DNA from: Pseudomonadota bacterium
Lineage (GTDB): Bacteria > Pseudomonadota > Gammaproteobacteria > UBA4575
DNA: 19,263 nt
NCBI GenBank assembly: GCA_009839635.1
Contig: VXPJ01000139.1
Span: 1-19,263 of the forward strand
Direction: 5' to 3'
In this document: one piece after another, positions 6,229 to 14,963 of the stretch
How positions within the stretch are numbered: the stretch's first letter is position 1
Layout of the letters: the number at the start of each line of letters is the position of its first letter
Translations under genes and position numbers: made by a program
Notes under the pieces: model-generated
Database searches by the model: none
Told to the model about the DNA's origin: nothing
The model's input: the letters and a program-made list of their open reading frames with translations, nothing else

Positions 6229-7911
6229 TCAGTCCGTGGTGGCCCCGTTTGAGGCCGAGCGCACCTGCCGGGCATATTTGGCCAAGACCCCTTTCGAGTA
6301 ACGGGCCTTGGGGGCCCGCCACTGCCGTTTCCTCTGCCCCAGTTCCTTCTTGGAAAGCCTGACGTTGATCTCGCGCTTTCGGGCATCAATGGTGATCAGA
6401 TCCCCGTTTTTCAGCAGTGCCAAAGGCCCGCCTACTGCGGCTTCGGGGGTAATGTGGCCAACCACGAAGCCGTGGCTGCCACCCGAGAAGCGGCCATCCG
6501 TGATCAGGGCCACGTCCTTGCCGAGCCCCTTGCCCATGATGGCCGAGGTCGGCGACAGCATCTCGCGCATGCCCGGACCTCCTTTCGGCCCTTCATAGCG
6601 TATCACCACCACATCCCCTGCTTTGACACCGCCATCCAGGATCCTTGCCAGCGCCTTTTCCTCCGAGGGGAAAATGCGCGCTTTGCCAGTAAAGTGCAGG
6701 CCTTCTTTTCCGGAGATTTTTGCCACGGCCCCTTCAGGTGCAAGATTCCCATACAGGATCACGAGGTGGCTGTCCTTTTTGATCGGGTCTGCAAAACTGC
6801 GCACGATGTCTTGGGATTTCGGGTATGGCCTGATGCCACGCAGATTCTGCCGCAAGGTCTTGCCCGTGACCGTCAGGCAGTCCCCGTGCAGCAGCCCCTT
6901 GTTCAGCAACATGCGCATCAAGGGCTGAATGCCGCCGATTTCGATCAATTCAGACATCATGTACCGGCCGCTCGGTCGCAGATCGGCCAGCACCGGTACT
7001 TTCTTGCCAACCCGCGTGAAATCATCGAGGCTCAGCCTAACACCGATGGCATGTGCCATCGCCAGCAGGTGCAGCACCGCGTTGGTCGACCCTCCCAGTG
7101 CGGTCACCACGGTGATCGCATTCAGAAAGGCCTTCCGGGTCATGATGTCCTTGGGACAGATATTTTTTTGCACCAGTTGCACGACGGCCTTGCCTGCGGC
7201 CAGGCAGTCAAGCTGCTTGTCTTTCGAGATTGCATTTTGTGCCGAACTGTTTGGCAGGCTCATGCCCAGTGCCTCGATGGCACTGGCCATGGTGTTGGCC
7301 GTATACATCCCGCCGCAGGACCCTGCGCCCGGGATCGCCGCGCATTCAACCTGCTTGAGCTCGCGGTCTGACAACTGGTTTTTGGCGTGCTGACCCACGG
7401 CCTCGAATACCGAAACCACATCGACCTTCGTGTTCTTGTAGTGCCCCGGCTGGATCGTGCCCCCGTAGACGAATATCGAGGGGCGGTTGAGGCGCGCCAT
7501 GGCGATCAGGCAGCCGGGCATGTTTTTGTCGCAGCCGCCGATGGCCACCATGCCATCAAATCCTTCGCAGCCCACAACCGTCTCGATGGAGTCAGCGATG
7601 ACTTCCCGGGAAACCAGGGAATACTTCATGCCCTCGGTGCCCATGGAAATGCCGTCGGAGACCGTGATGGTGTTGAAGATCACGGCCTTGCCGCCGGCCT
7701 TGTCGGCTCCCCGGGCAGCCTCATCAGCCAGTGTATTGATGTGCATGTTGCAGGGCGTCACCATGCTCCATGTGGATGCGATGCCGATCTGCTCTTTTGA
7801 AAAATCACCGTCCTTGAAGCCGACTGCCCGCAGCATGGCGCGGCTCGGTGCGCGCTCCACACCATCCACAATGACGGAAGAATGGTTTCGTGACTGTTTG
7901 TGTTTGCCCAA
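6229..7911 (-). CDS. ilvD: Dihydroxy-acid dehydratase
   Basis: Fe-S enzyme of isoleucine and valine synthesis that dehydrates 2,3-dihydroxyisovalerate and its methyl homologue to the 2-keto acids. The 560 aa protein has Cys54 in TPCNMHINTLADEA, Cys127 in GGCDKNMPGC and Cys199 in GAGSCGGMYTANTM, the three cluster-binding positions. GGSTNAVLHLLAMA, PKGGPGMREMLSPTSAI and DGRFSGGSHGFVVGHI complete the family pattern. Length and N-terminus resemble the shorter [2Fe-2S] class rather than the roughly 616 aa enterobacterial [4Fe-4S] enzyme. Translation starts at TTG 7911, because an in-frame TAG lies 15 nt upstream and the conserved N-terminus leaves no ATG option. It precedes the cyclo-ligase gene by about 100 bp on the same strand, so it may head that transcript. 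Confidence 0.95.
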   Translation of the reverse strand: MGKHKQSRNHSSVIVDGVERAPSRAMLRAVGFKDGDFSKEQIGIASTWSMVTPCNMHINTLADEAARGADKAGGKAVIFNTITVSDGISMGTEGMKYSLVSREVIADSIETVVGCEGFDGMVAIGGCDKNMPGCLIAMARLNRPSIFVYGGTIQPGHYKNTKVDVVSVFEAVGQHAKNQLSDRELKQVECAAIPGAGSCGGMYTANTMASAIEALGMSLPNSSAQNAISKDKQLDCLAAGKAVVQLVQKNICPKDIMTRKAFLNAITVVTALGGSTNAVLHLLAMAHAIGVRLSLDDFTRVGKKVPVLADLRPSGRYMMSELIEIGGIQPLMRMLLNKGLLHGDCLTVTGKTLRQNLRGIRPYPKSQDIVRSFADPIKKDSHLVILYGNLAPEGAVAKISGKEGLHFTGKARIFPSEEKALARILDGGVKAGDVVVIRYEGPKGGPGMREMLSPTSAIMGKGLGKDVALITDGRFSGGSHGFVVGHITPEAAVGGPLALLKNGDLITIDARKREINVRLSKKELGQRKRQWRAPKARYSKGVLAKYARQVRSASNGATTD

Positions 7912-7933
7912 GCCGGTTACCTGCTACATGCAG

Positions 7934-7950
7934 CCATCCGGGGAGGATGG
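7934..7950 (-). other. Leader hairpin upstream of ilvD
   Basis: CCATCC and GGATGG form a perfect 6 bp stem with a 5 nt loop, starting 22 nt before the ilvD TTG codon on the minus-strand transcript. No leader peptide rich in branched-chain codons was recognised, so classical attenuation is not supported. It may simply be a 5' UTR hairpin. Confidence 0.35.
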
Positions 7951-8023
7951 TATCAAAAGAAGTCCTGCTACGCGCGTTCGATCTCCGGTCTCGGCCGATC
8001 GATACACGTTGTATTTTTGGCTT

Positions 8024-8053
8024 TTTATAGCGGTTACGCGTTGGGAATGCAAA
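8024..8053 (-). promoter_or_regulatory. Candidate promoter of ilvD and downstream C1 genes
   Basis: On the minus strand TTTGCA (8048-8053) and TATAAA (8024-8029) are separated by 18 nt, a fair sigma-70-like pair located about 110 bp before the ilvD start. The gap between fbpC and ilvD (207 bp) shows no terminator that could be recognised. It was assigned by eye only. Confidence 0.4.
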
Positions 8054-8118
8054 GGTTTACGAGATCATGTGGACTTGCACGATCCCCTTGGAAAGCGTGG
8101 CCGGACTGAAAGCCGGTG

Positions 8119-9192
8119 CTAGGGTGAATCGCCCAAGGGCAGGGGAGACTGGCGGGTAAAGATGACCAGATGCTCGATGTCGAGTTTGATGCCGATCGGC
8201 TCACCGATCTGGTGGTCGTGGTGGCTGGAGGCATAGCACAGTACGGAATTTCCACTTTGCAGGCGAAGCTTGTACAAAAACTCGGCACCACGAAAACGCT
8301 TTTCTTCTACCAAGGCAGTAATGAGGCTGCTGTCATCGTGGGGAAGATCGTCCGGTCGCACCAGCAAATCCACTTCCTCACCGCAGGCAAAAGACGGGTC
8401 CAGGTGCCCCTGCAGCCGGCCAAACTCGGTGTCTAGCGTATGCGCATCAAGCACCGTGGCAGGAAGCATGCTGCCAAGGCCGATAAAATCGGCGACAAAA
8501 CGGCTTTTGGGCCTGTGGTAGATGTTGTAGGCACTGTCCCACTGCTCGATGCGGCCTCCTGCCATGACACCGATCTCATCGGCCATGGCGAAGGCCTCGT
8601 TCTGGTCATGCGTCACGAGTATCGCGGTGACATTCTCGTGTTTGAGAATCTTGCGCACCCCCGTGGCAACCTGTTCACGCAGGTCGGGATCGAGGTTTGA
8701 GAAGGGTTCATCGAGCAACAGGATCTCGGGCTGGGGTGCCAGCGCCCGTGCCAATGCGACTCGTTGCTGTTGTCCGGTGGACAACTGGTGTGGATACTTT
8801 TCTCCCTTGTGCTCGAGTTCGATCAGTTCAAGCACTGCCTTGGCGCGCGCCCTCTGATCACTTTCGCTCAGTGACTTAAGACCAAAGCAGATGTTCTGCC
8901 GGACGGTCAGATGCGGGAATAACGCAAGATCCTGGAACATCATGCTGATATGCCTTTTTTCCGGGGCAAGCGTGAACTGCGCCTTGCTGAAAAGCCGTTC
9001 ATGCACGTAGATTTCGCCACTGGCGACGGGCTGGAACCCCGCAAGCGCACGCAGCAGTGTGGTTTTACCGCAACCACTCGGCCCCAGTATGGAAGCAATG
9101 CATCCGGGCTCAAGCTGCAGGGAAACATTTTGTAAAGTGTTCTTGTTATGCAGCTTCAGGCTGACATTGCGTACTTCAAGTCTGGGCGCCAT
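8119..9192 (-). CDS. fbpC: Ferric iron ABC transporter ATP-binding protein
   Basis: ATPase of an FbpABC/AfuABC-type importer at the cytoplasmic face of the inner membrane. In the 357 aa product, Walker A is GPSGCGKT (37-44), the Q-loop is MFQD, the ABC signature is LSTGQQQR (137-144, with Thr where Gly is usual), Walker B is ILLLDEP (157-163), then SNLD and the H-loop LVTHD (His195). The C-terminal part (SMLPATVLDA, LLVRPDDL) looks like the regulatory domain common in this subfamily. ATG at 9192 is chosen over GTG at 9204 because GGAG (9199-9202) lies 6 nt upstream of it. It overlaps the end of the permease gene by 17 nt, which indicates translational coupling. Putrescine or thiamine importers are less likely given the partners. 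Confidence 0.9.
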   Translation of the reverse strand: MAPRLEVRNVSLKLHNKNTLQNVSLQLEPGCIASILGPSGCGKTTLLRALAGFQPVASGEIYVHERLFSKAQFTLAPEKRHISMMFQDLALFPHLTVRQNICFGLKSLSESDQRARAKAVLELIELEHKGEKYPHQLSTGQQQRVALARALAPQPEILLLDEPFSNLDPDLREQVATGVRKILKHENVTAILVTHDQNEAFAMADEIGVMAGGRIEQWDSAYNIYHRPKSRFVADFIGLGSMLPATVLDAHTLDTEFGRLQGHLDPSFACGEEVDLLVRPDDLPHDDSSLITALVEEKRFRGAEFLYKLRLQSGNSVLCYASSHHDHQIGEPIGIKLDIEHLVIFTRQSPLPLGDSP

Positions 9193-10873
9193 GTACGACT
9201 CCACTTTGTATGATCGAGCGGTTGAGTATCAAAATGGGCAAAACACTGATGGCTACGATCAGCAATGCGCTGCTTGAGGCATCCGCGAGGCGTTCGTCGG
9301 AAGCCAGTTCGTACGTTCGTACCGCAAGGGTGTTGAAGTCGAACGGGCGCAATACGAGGGTGGCCGGCAGCTCCTTTGTGACCTCGACGAACACCAGCAG
9401 TGCCGCCGTGAGTATGCCGCCCCTGATCATGGGAAGGTGAATGCTAGTAAAGCGCTCGAAGGTCTTGCGTCCCAACAGCTGTGCAGCGTCGTCGATGCTG
9501 CGGTGGATTTTTGCCAGGCTGGCGTCCACCGAGTTCAGTCCGATGGCCATGAAGCGCACCACGTGCGCAAACGCCAGGGATATCAGGGTACCGGTCAGAA
9601 TCAGGCCGGAGGAGATCCCGAGGTTTTGCTGCAGCCACGCATCCAGCGCGTTGTCCAGCCATGCAAAGGGCAACAGCACCCCCACCGCGATGATGACCCC
9701 CGGAACCGCGTAGCCCATCGAGCTGAGATTCACGGTGTAGGGGATGGAGAAATGTGTGCCGACACGCTTTCCGTACGCCAGCACAGCGGATGCTGCGATA
9801 ATAATCAGGGTCACGATGACGGCAAGCTGCACCGTGTTGATAACCAGTGTCAAGAAAGAATAGTCAATAATTTCGGGAGCGGTCCTGAGTGTCCATGCGC
9901 CCAGCTGAAGCGCGGGAACCACGAAACCGAGGAGAACGGGGAGGCTGCAAATGACAATAGCCGCAATGGCCTTGATTCCAGACAGCGGGTAGCGCCAGCC
10001 TTTTTGTACCCTGGCAGGGTTCTGGTAGCGAACCGCTTTTCGCGAGTAACGCTCTGCCAGGATGACCGCGAACACGCAAAGCAGCAACAGGCTGGCCAGT
10101 TGGGTGGCTGCTACCCGGTCACCAAGACCGAACCAGGTGCGAAGAATACCTGTCGTGAAGGTCGGCACGCCAAAATAGTGAACGGTTCCGTAGTCGGCCA
10201 GCGTTTCCATGACAACCAGGGTCAGCCCTGCAACCAGGGCCGGACGTGCCATGGGCAAGATAATTGTGAAAAGGGTTTTATAGGATCCCACGCCGAACAT
10301 GTGGCTTGCCTCGCGCAGGCTGGAAGATTGCTCGGAAAATGCGGTTCTCAGAAGCAGGTAAACGTATGGGTATAGAACCAGGGAGATCATAAGGGTGGCG
10401 CCTGCAATGGAGCGGATTTCAGGGAACCAATAGTCTCCGTACTCCCAGTCAAAGATGGTGCGCAGTGAAGTCTGCACGGGGCCGGCAAAATCGAGCATGC
10501 CGGTATAGGTGTAGGCAATGATGTACGGAGGAAATGCAAGCGGTAAAAGCAATGTCCAGCTAAAAAGCTTTCTGCCAGGGAAACTGTATGCGCTGCACAA
10601 CCAGGCCGTGGTAATGCCGATCAGGGACGTTCCGAGGCAGACACCGACCGCCAGCACCAGGGAATTCAGGGCATAGTCAGCAAGGACAGTAGACCTCAGG
10701 TGTGCCCAGATGTCGCTGGTTGGCAATGTGACCGAGTAGAGGACTGTAACGACAGGGATGCTCAGCAACAAGGCGGTGCATACTGCAAAAAACAGCCAGC
10801 CGAGGTTGCTTTTTTGTTGCCTGAACCGTTGGGGGAAACCCAGTGGAACTAGCGCTTCATTACGTGTGCCCAT
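9176..10873 (-). CDS. fbpB: Ferric iron ABC transporter permease (fused double domain)
   Basis: Inner-membrane permease with two fused BPD-type transmembrane domains, as in FbpB/SfuB. The 565 aa protein has about twelve hydrophobic spans, beginning with LFFAVCTALLLSIPVVTVLY. There are two EAA-type loops that dock the ATPase: EASHMFGVGSYKTLFTIILP (about 188-207) and, in the second half, a DDAAQLLGRKTFERF segment followed by TSIHLPMIRGG (around 465-490). The first codon could be GTG at 10876 or the adjacent ATG at 10873; neither has a strong Shine-Dalgarno, and ATG is chosen. It lies 18 bp after fbpA and runs into fbpC, so the three form one operon. Confidence 0.9.
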   Translation of the reverse strand: MGTRNEALVPLGFPQRFRQQKSNLGWLFFAVCTALLLSIPVVTVLYSVTLPTSDIWAHLRSTVLADYALNSLVLAVGVCLGTSLIGITTAWLCSAYSFPGRKLFSWTLLLPLAFPPYIIAYTYTGMLDFAGPVQTSLRTIFDWEYGDYWFPEIRSIAGATLMISLVLYPYVYLLLRTAFSEQSSSLREASHMFGVGSYKTLFTIILPMARPALVAGLTLVVMETLADYGTVHYFGVPTFTTGILRTWFGLGDRVAATQLASLLLLCVFAVILAERYSRKAVRYQNPARVQKGWRYPLSGIKAIAAIVICSLPVLLGFVVPALQLGAWTLRTAPEIIDYSFLTLVINTVQLAVIVTLIIIAASAVLAYGKRVGTHFSIPYTVNLSSMGYAVPGVIIAVGVLLPFAWLDNALDAWLQQNLGISSGLILTGTLISLAFAHVVRFMAIGLNSVDASLAKIHRSIDDAAQLLGRKTFERFTSIHLPMIRGGILTAALLVFVEVTKELPATLVLRPFDFNTLAVRTYELASDERLADASSSALLIVAISVLPILILNRSIIQSGVVHGAQT

Positions 10874-10891
10874 CACAGGGATTGTCGATGC

Positions 10892-11920
10892 CTATTTCCA
10901 ATGGGCGCGGTCCATGATCATCACGGCTTGCGCGTTGAGTTCACCCAGCTGGTGAAGGCTCAGGATGTCCGATTTGAACTTGCCCCAGTTTTCCAACATT
11001 TCGCTGGGCCGTATGCCGGCCTTGACCGGGTATTCGAAATTGGTTTCTGCGTACCAGCGCTGCGCATCATCACTGACCAGGAATTCCAGCAATTTAATGG
11101 CGGATGCCCTGTTTTTTGAATGCCTGGCAACGGCTGCTCCGCTGATATTGACATGCACACCCCGACCTTCCTGGTTGGGCCAGAAAATCCTGACTTTCTC
11201 CGCTGCGCTGCGTTGGGCGGTGTCCCCGGAAGTGAGCATTTTCCCCAGGTAGTAACTGTTTGCTATTGCCAGGTCGCATTGTCCCGCGGCGACTGCCCGA
11301 ATCTGGTCGCGGTCCCCACCCTGGGGAGAGCGTGCAAAATTGCCGACTAGGCCCCGGGACCACGCCAGTGCCTCACTTTCCCCGTGGTGGGCAAGCATGG
11401 ATGCGACCAGCGACTGGTTGTAGATGTTGTTCGAGGAGCGAATACAGATTCTCTGCTTCCAGGTCGGGTCCACCAGGGCCTCGTAGGTTGACAGGTCCTC
11501 GGGACTGACACGGTCGGGCGCATACATGATCGGGCGGGTTCGCAGTGACAGTGCGTACCAGTATCCTGCAGGGTCGCGGTATTGCCCGGGAATGGAATCC
11601 TTCAGGACCTTCGAGTCGATGGGCTGCAAGGCCTGGGCCTGCTGGGCACGGTACAGGCGGCCCGCATCAACTGTGATCAAAAGATCCGCGGGGGAATGCT
11701 CACCCTCGCTGACGATACGCTGTAAAAGTGCATCGGCTTTCCCGGTGATCAGGTTGACCTTGATGTCCGTTTGTTCTGCAAACTGAAGCAGCAATGGTTT
11801 GATCAGGTTTTCTTTTCTGGCCGAGTACACGTTCACCTCAGCCGCACTGAGCAGTGAACCCAACAGGCACAGACAGACACCGAGTACAAACCACACGCCA
11901 GGCAGGCTCCGGCTTTTCAT
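10892..11920 (-). CDS. fbpA: Periplasmic ferric iron-binding protein
   Basis: Solute-binding protein delivering Fe(III) to the FbpB/FbpC importer. The 342 aa product begins with a Sec signal peptide (MKSR, hydrophobic PGVWFVLGVCLCLLG, then SLLSA before AEVNVYSARKE). The mature start NVYSAR and the later ANSYYLGKM, with the adjacent tyrosines that ligate iron in FbpA/FutA/IdiA proteins, define the family. GRGVHVNISGAAVARHSKN and AIKLLEFLVSDDAQ are also typical. A TTG-started reading 24 codons longer is open, but ATG at 11920 has AAGAAGGA at 11926-11933, 5 nt away, and places the signal peptide at the N-terminus. A Fur-box-like sequence lies upstream. The exact ligand is inferred. Confidence 0.9.
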   Translation of the reverse strand: MKSRSLPGVWFVLGVCLCLLGSLLSAAEVNVYSARKENLIKPLLLQFAEQTDIKVNLITGKADALLQRIVSEGEHSPADLLITVDAGRLYRAQQAQALQPIDSKVLKDSIPGQYRDPAGYWYALSLRTRPIMYAPDRVSPEDLSTYEALVDPTWKQRICIRSSNNIYNQSLVASMLAHHGESEALAWSRGLVGNFARSPQGGDRDQIRAVAAGQCDLAIANSYYLGKMLTSGDTAQRSAAEKVRIFWPNQEGRGVHVNISGAAVARHSKNRASAIKLLEFLVSDDAQRWYAETNFEYPVKAGIRPSEMLENWGKFKSDILSLHQLGELNAQAVMIMDRAHWK

Positions 11921-11925
11921 GAAGG

Positions 11926-11933
11926 TCCTTCTT
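11926..11933 (-). promoter_or_regulatory. Ribosome binding site deciding the fbpA start
   Basis: AAGAAGGA on the minus strand sits 5 nt before ATG 11920. It supports that start rather than the upstream one, which would put 24 extra residues before the signal peptide. Confidence 0.8.
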
Positions 11934-11961
11934 GAAATATGAACATGTTGTACAAGTATAC

Positions 11962-11983
11962 AATAATAATAGCTATTCTCATT
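11962..11983 (-). promoter_or_regulatory. Fur-box-like operator with overlapping fbpA promoter
   Basis: The minus strand reads AATGAGAATAGCTATTATTATT, an imperfect inverted repeat of GAGAATA and TATTATT halves that resembles the Fur consensus of GATAAT/ATTATC units. A possible -35 TTGAAT just upstream and a -10 TATTAT 18 nt later overlap it, so Fur-Fe binding would block fbpABC transcription when iron is replete. The site is about 80 bp from glnE on the other strand. The similarity was judged by eye. Confidence 0.6.
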
Positions 11984-12066
11984 AGCATTCAAAAATATCT
12001 CGATTGTACAGGCATCGACAGCATTTCACCTTTCTTCCCCGAGGCTTTGATATATATTCCGCAACT

Positions 12067-14931
12067 ATGTTGACACCCTTGCCCAACGCGCTTTCATCCC
12101 GATTCGAGCAGGATTTCGAGACACTGGCTGCCAAAACAGGGGGAGCATCCATTGAAAAATACCGCGATGAGATCCTGTCCATGTGGTATGCAAGCCCTTT
12201 CATTCGGCGGGTCTGTCTTTCCCAGCCGCAGTGGCTGGAGGAGTTGCTCACCCAAGGGCAATTGCACACGGATTGCGATTTCGCACAGTTTGCCGGGCTA
12301 CTGAAATCCGAGCTCTACGGGGCCACGGGCGTCGAACACCTGCAGCAAATCCTGCGCGCTTCCAGAAGCCGTGCCTATGCGCGCATCGCATGGCGGGACC
12401 TGCAGCAGTACGCCACTGAGCAGCAGACCCTGTCCGAACTCAGTGCCTATGCACAAATCTGCATCGACCGGGCACTTTCGTGGTGCTTCGAATGGCTGAA
12501 GTCGCGCCCCCATGCCGGTCAGTTCGAGCAGTCCATGTCCAATAACATTGTGGTCTTTGCATTGGGCAAGCTCGGTGGCGGTGAACTCAATTTTTCATCG
12601 GATGTGGATCTCGTGTTCGCCTATGTGGACGAGTCCGCGCACTCGCAGGATGAGCGTGCCAAGGCAGGCAGCTTCTACCTGAAGCTTGTTCAATTGCTGA
12701 TCAAGGTGCTTTCGCAGCAAACCCAGGACGGGTTTGTCTTTCGAGTGGACACGCGGCTCAGGCCGTTCGGCAATTCCGGTGCGCTGGTGCCAAGCCTTGC
12801 AGGGATCGACCAGTATTTTCAAACCACCGGTCGTGACTGGGAACGGTATGCATGGATCAGGGCGCGTGCAATCGCCGGTAACACGAGCACCGGTGAGCAA
12901 TTTCTCAAAGACGTCAGTCCCTTCATGTACCGTCGCTATCATGACTACGGTGTGATGCAGTCGTTGCGCGAGATGAAGGTCATGGTCGATCGCAAAGCGG
13001 GTCAGGCGGCGAACCGGGATAACCTGAAAATCGGGCAGGGGGGCATACGCGAAATCGAATTCGTCGCGCAGATGTTCCAGTTGATATACGGGGGTCGGGA
13101 TCCCGACCTTCGGATGCGCTCAACCCTTGAGGCGCTTGCCTATCTGGGAGGGAGCGGCAAGCTGTCCGGTGAAAATGTGACCGAGTTGCGCAATGCCTAC
13201 CTGTTCTTGAGAAAAGCGGAAAACTGTCTACAGATGCGTGAGGACCAGCAGGTGTACAGTCTGCCGGCCAAGGATCCGGAGCGCCAGCAGTACGCCTATG
13301 CCATGGGCTTTGAATCCTGGGATGCGCTGTATGGCGAGTACCTGGACTGCACAGCAAAAGTCAGCAGGATATTCCATGCCTTGCTGCTGACCGAGCATGC
13401 AAGCCCTGAAGATCTTGGCAAGGATTTTGGCGATCTGGCACTGGTTTGGACGCAAATCCAGGATGAGCCCCTGTGCATGGACATCCTGACAAGGCACTTC
13501 GATGAGGGTGCCAAGGACATTTATCGTCGCTTGCGAGGGTTTGAGGAATCGGTACGCCAGATAGATCCTGTCGCTGAACAAAGACTGGAACGGTTTTTTC
13601 CAGTTTTCTTGAGAGATCTTTCCAGCCACTCCCAGGCAGCTTTGATCCTGACCCGTTTTCTGAGAATCCTCACCAAGATTGTGCAGCGCTCCACCTACAT
13701 CGCCCTGCTGACCGAGAACCAGGACAAGCTGAGCAAATTGCTCAAGCTGATCGAGGCCAGTCAATGGGTGGCTCAGTACATTGCCACGCATCCACTGCTG
13801 CTGGATGAGTTGCTACACACGGACAACTATGATCCCCCGGACCTGGAGGAGATGCAGTATCAGATGCAGGTGCTTGAGCAGTTGCAGATGCTGATGGATG
13901 CCTCCGGGACCAATCTCGAGGCCTACATGGAACGCCTGCGTGAATTCAAGCATGCCCAGGTATTGCGGATCGCTGCGGCGGATATCGTCACGGACTACCC
14001 CATCATGCGGGTCAGTGACCACCTGTCCTGGCTTGCGGATACCTGCCTCAAGAGTGCGACCCGCAAGGCGTATCGAGATTTGGCAGACAAGCATGGTGAG
14101 CCGACATGCATCGTGGATGGTCAAGCCGTGACACCGGAGCTGTTGATTATCGAATATGGCAAGCTGGGCGGTCTGGAACTCGGCTATGGCTCCGATCTTG
14201 ATGTGGTTTTTGTATATGACGGCGTCGACGAGTCAGGGGAAACCGATGGCGAGCGCAAACTGAAAAACACGGTTTTCTTCACCCGGGTGGTGCAACGCAC
14301 CATACATCTGCTGACCACGACCACGGCATCCGGCAAGGTTTTCGATATCGATACGAGGCTCCGGCCTTACGGTCAGTCAGGAGCCATGGTCTGTTCATTG
14401 GCAACCTATGCGGACTACCTGAGGAACAAGGCCTGGTTGTGGGAACACCAGGCCTTGATTCGCGCAAGGCCGGTGACCGCGAGCAGGAGCCTGGCCGATG
14501 CCTTCCAGAAGTTGAGAAAAGACCTGCTTTGCCAGGCACGTGACATCGACGAGGTGAGAAGTTCGGTCATCGAAATGCGCGAAAAAATAGTGGCGGGCCA
14601 TTCCTCCAGGAACGGGACACAGTTCAGTCTCAAGAAAGACCGGGGCGGGATTATCGATATCGAGTTTATCGTGCAGTTCTACGTCCTGAGCTATGCGAAC
14701 CAGCACAACGACATTTGTGTGCACACGGACAATGTCAGGATTCTAGATGCATGTGCAAAAGTCGGCCTGATCAAGCACGAATCTGTCGAGGAACTCAAGG
14801 AAATTTACATCGCATACCGCAAGCATCTTCACCAATTGAGCCTGCAATTGTTGCCGGAAACCGTCGCAGCTGACATGTTCGCCGAAGAGCGGTCCGTCAT
14901 ACAAAACTATTGGACAAGTCTGTTACACTAA
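12067..14931 (+). CDS. glnE: Bifunctional glutamine synthetase adenylyltransferase/adenylyl-removing enzyme
   Basis: Adds AMP to, and removes it from, glutamine synthetase under control of PII and glutamine. The product is 954 aa, close to the usual 946. Both nucleotidyltransferase halves are present. The N-terminal deadenylylation domain has GKLGGGELNFSSDVDLVF (about 167-184) and DTRLRPFGNSGALVPS, followed by GQGGIREIEFVAQMFQL. The C-terminal adenylylation domain has YGKLGGLELGYGSDLDVVF (about 698-716), DTRLRPYGQSGAMVCS and DRGGIIDIEFIVQF. Each half keeps its metal-binding DxD. The frame is open from TTG at 12004, but ATG 12067 matches the family start better, although no strong ribosome site precedes it. 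It is divergent from fbpA and lies 32 bp before ilvE. Confidence 0.95.
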   Translation: MLTPLPNALSSRFEQDFETLAAKTGGASIEKYRDEILSMWYASPFIRRVCLSQPQWLEELLTQGQLHTDCDFAQFAGLLKSELYGATGVEHLQQILRASRSRAYARIAWRDLQQYATEQQTLSELSAYAQICIDRALSWCFEWLKSRPHAGQFEQSMSNNIVVFALGKLGGGELNFSSDVDLVFAYVDESAHSQDERAKAGSFYLKLVQLLIKVLSQQTQDGFVFRVDTRLRPFGNSGALVPSLAGIDQYFQTTGRDWERYAWIRARAIAGNTSTGEQFLKDVSPFMYRRYHDYGVMQSLREMKVMVDRKAGQAANRDNLKIGQGGIREIEFVAQMFQLIYGGRDPDLRMRSTLEALAYLGGSGKLSGENVTELRNAYLFLRKAENCLQMREDQQVYSLPAKDPERQQYAYAMGFESWDALYGEYLDCTAKVSRIFHALLLTEHASPEDLGKDFGDLALVWTQIQDEPLCMDILTRHFDEGAKDIYRRLRGFEESVRQIDPVAEQRLERFFPVFLRDLSSHSQAALILTRFLRILTKIVQRSTYIALLTENQDKLSKLLKLIEASQWVAQYIATHPLLLDELLHTDNYDPPDLEEMQYQMQVLEQLQMLMDASGTNLEAYMERLREFKHAQVLRIAAADIVTDYPIMRVSDHLSWLADTCLKSATRKAYRDLADKHGEPTCIVDGQAVTPELLIIEYGKLGGLELGYGSDLDVVFVYDGVDESGETDGERKLKNTVFFTRVVQRTIHLLTTTTASGKVFDIDTRLRPYGQSGAMVCSLATYADYLRNKAWLWEHQALIRARPVTASRSLADAFQKLRKDLLCQARDIDEVRSSVIEMREKIVAGHSSRNGTQFSLKKDRGGIIDIEFIVQFYVLSYANQHNDICVHTDNVRILDACAKVGLIKHESVEELKEIYIAYRKHLHQLSLQLLPETVAADMFAEERSVIQNYWTSLLH

Positions 14932-14963
14932 ACGGCCATTTGATCTGAGGGAGTCCAGTAGAA

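Noticed and set aside
6454..7371. Plus-strand open frame of 305 codons opposite ilvD
   Set aside because: Antisense to ilvD in high-GC DNA, His/Gln-rich and with no known motif.
9437..10375. Plus-strand open frame of 312 codons opposite fbpB
   Set aside because: Antisense to the permease gene; composition is that of a complement of hydrophobic codons.
12004..12066. Upstream TTG start for glnE
   Set aside because: It adds 21 residues not expected in GlnE and overlaps the promoter region shared with fbpA.
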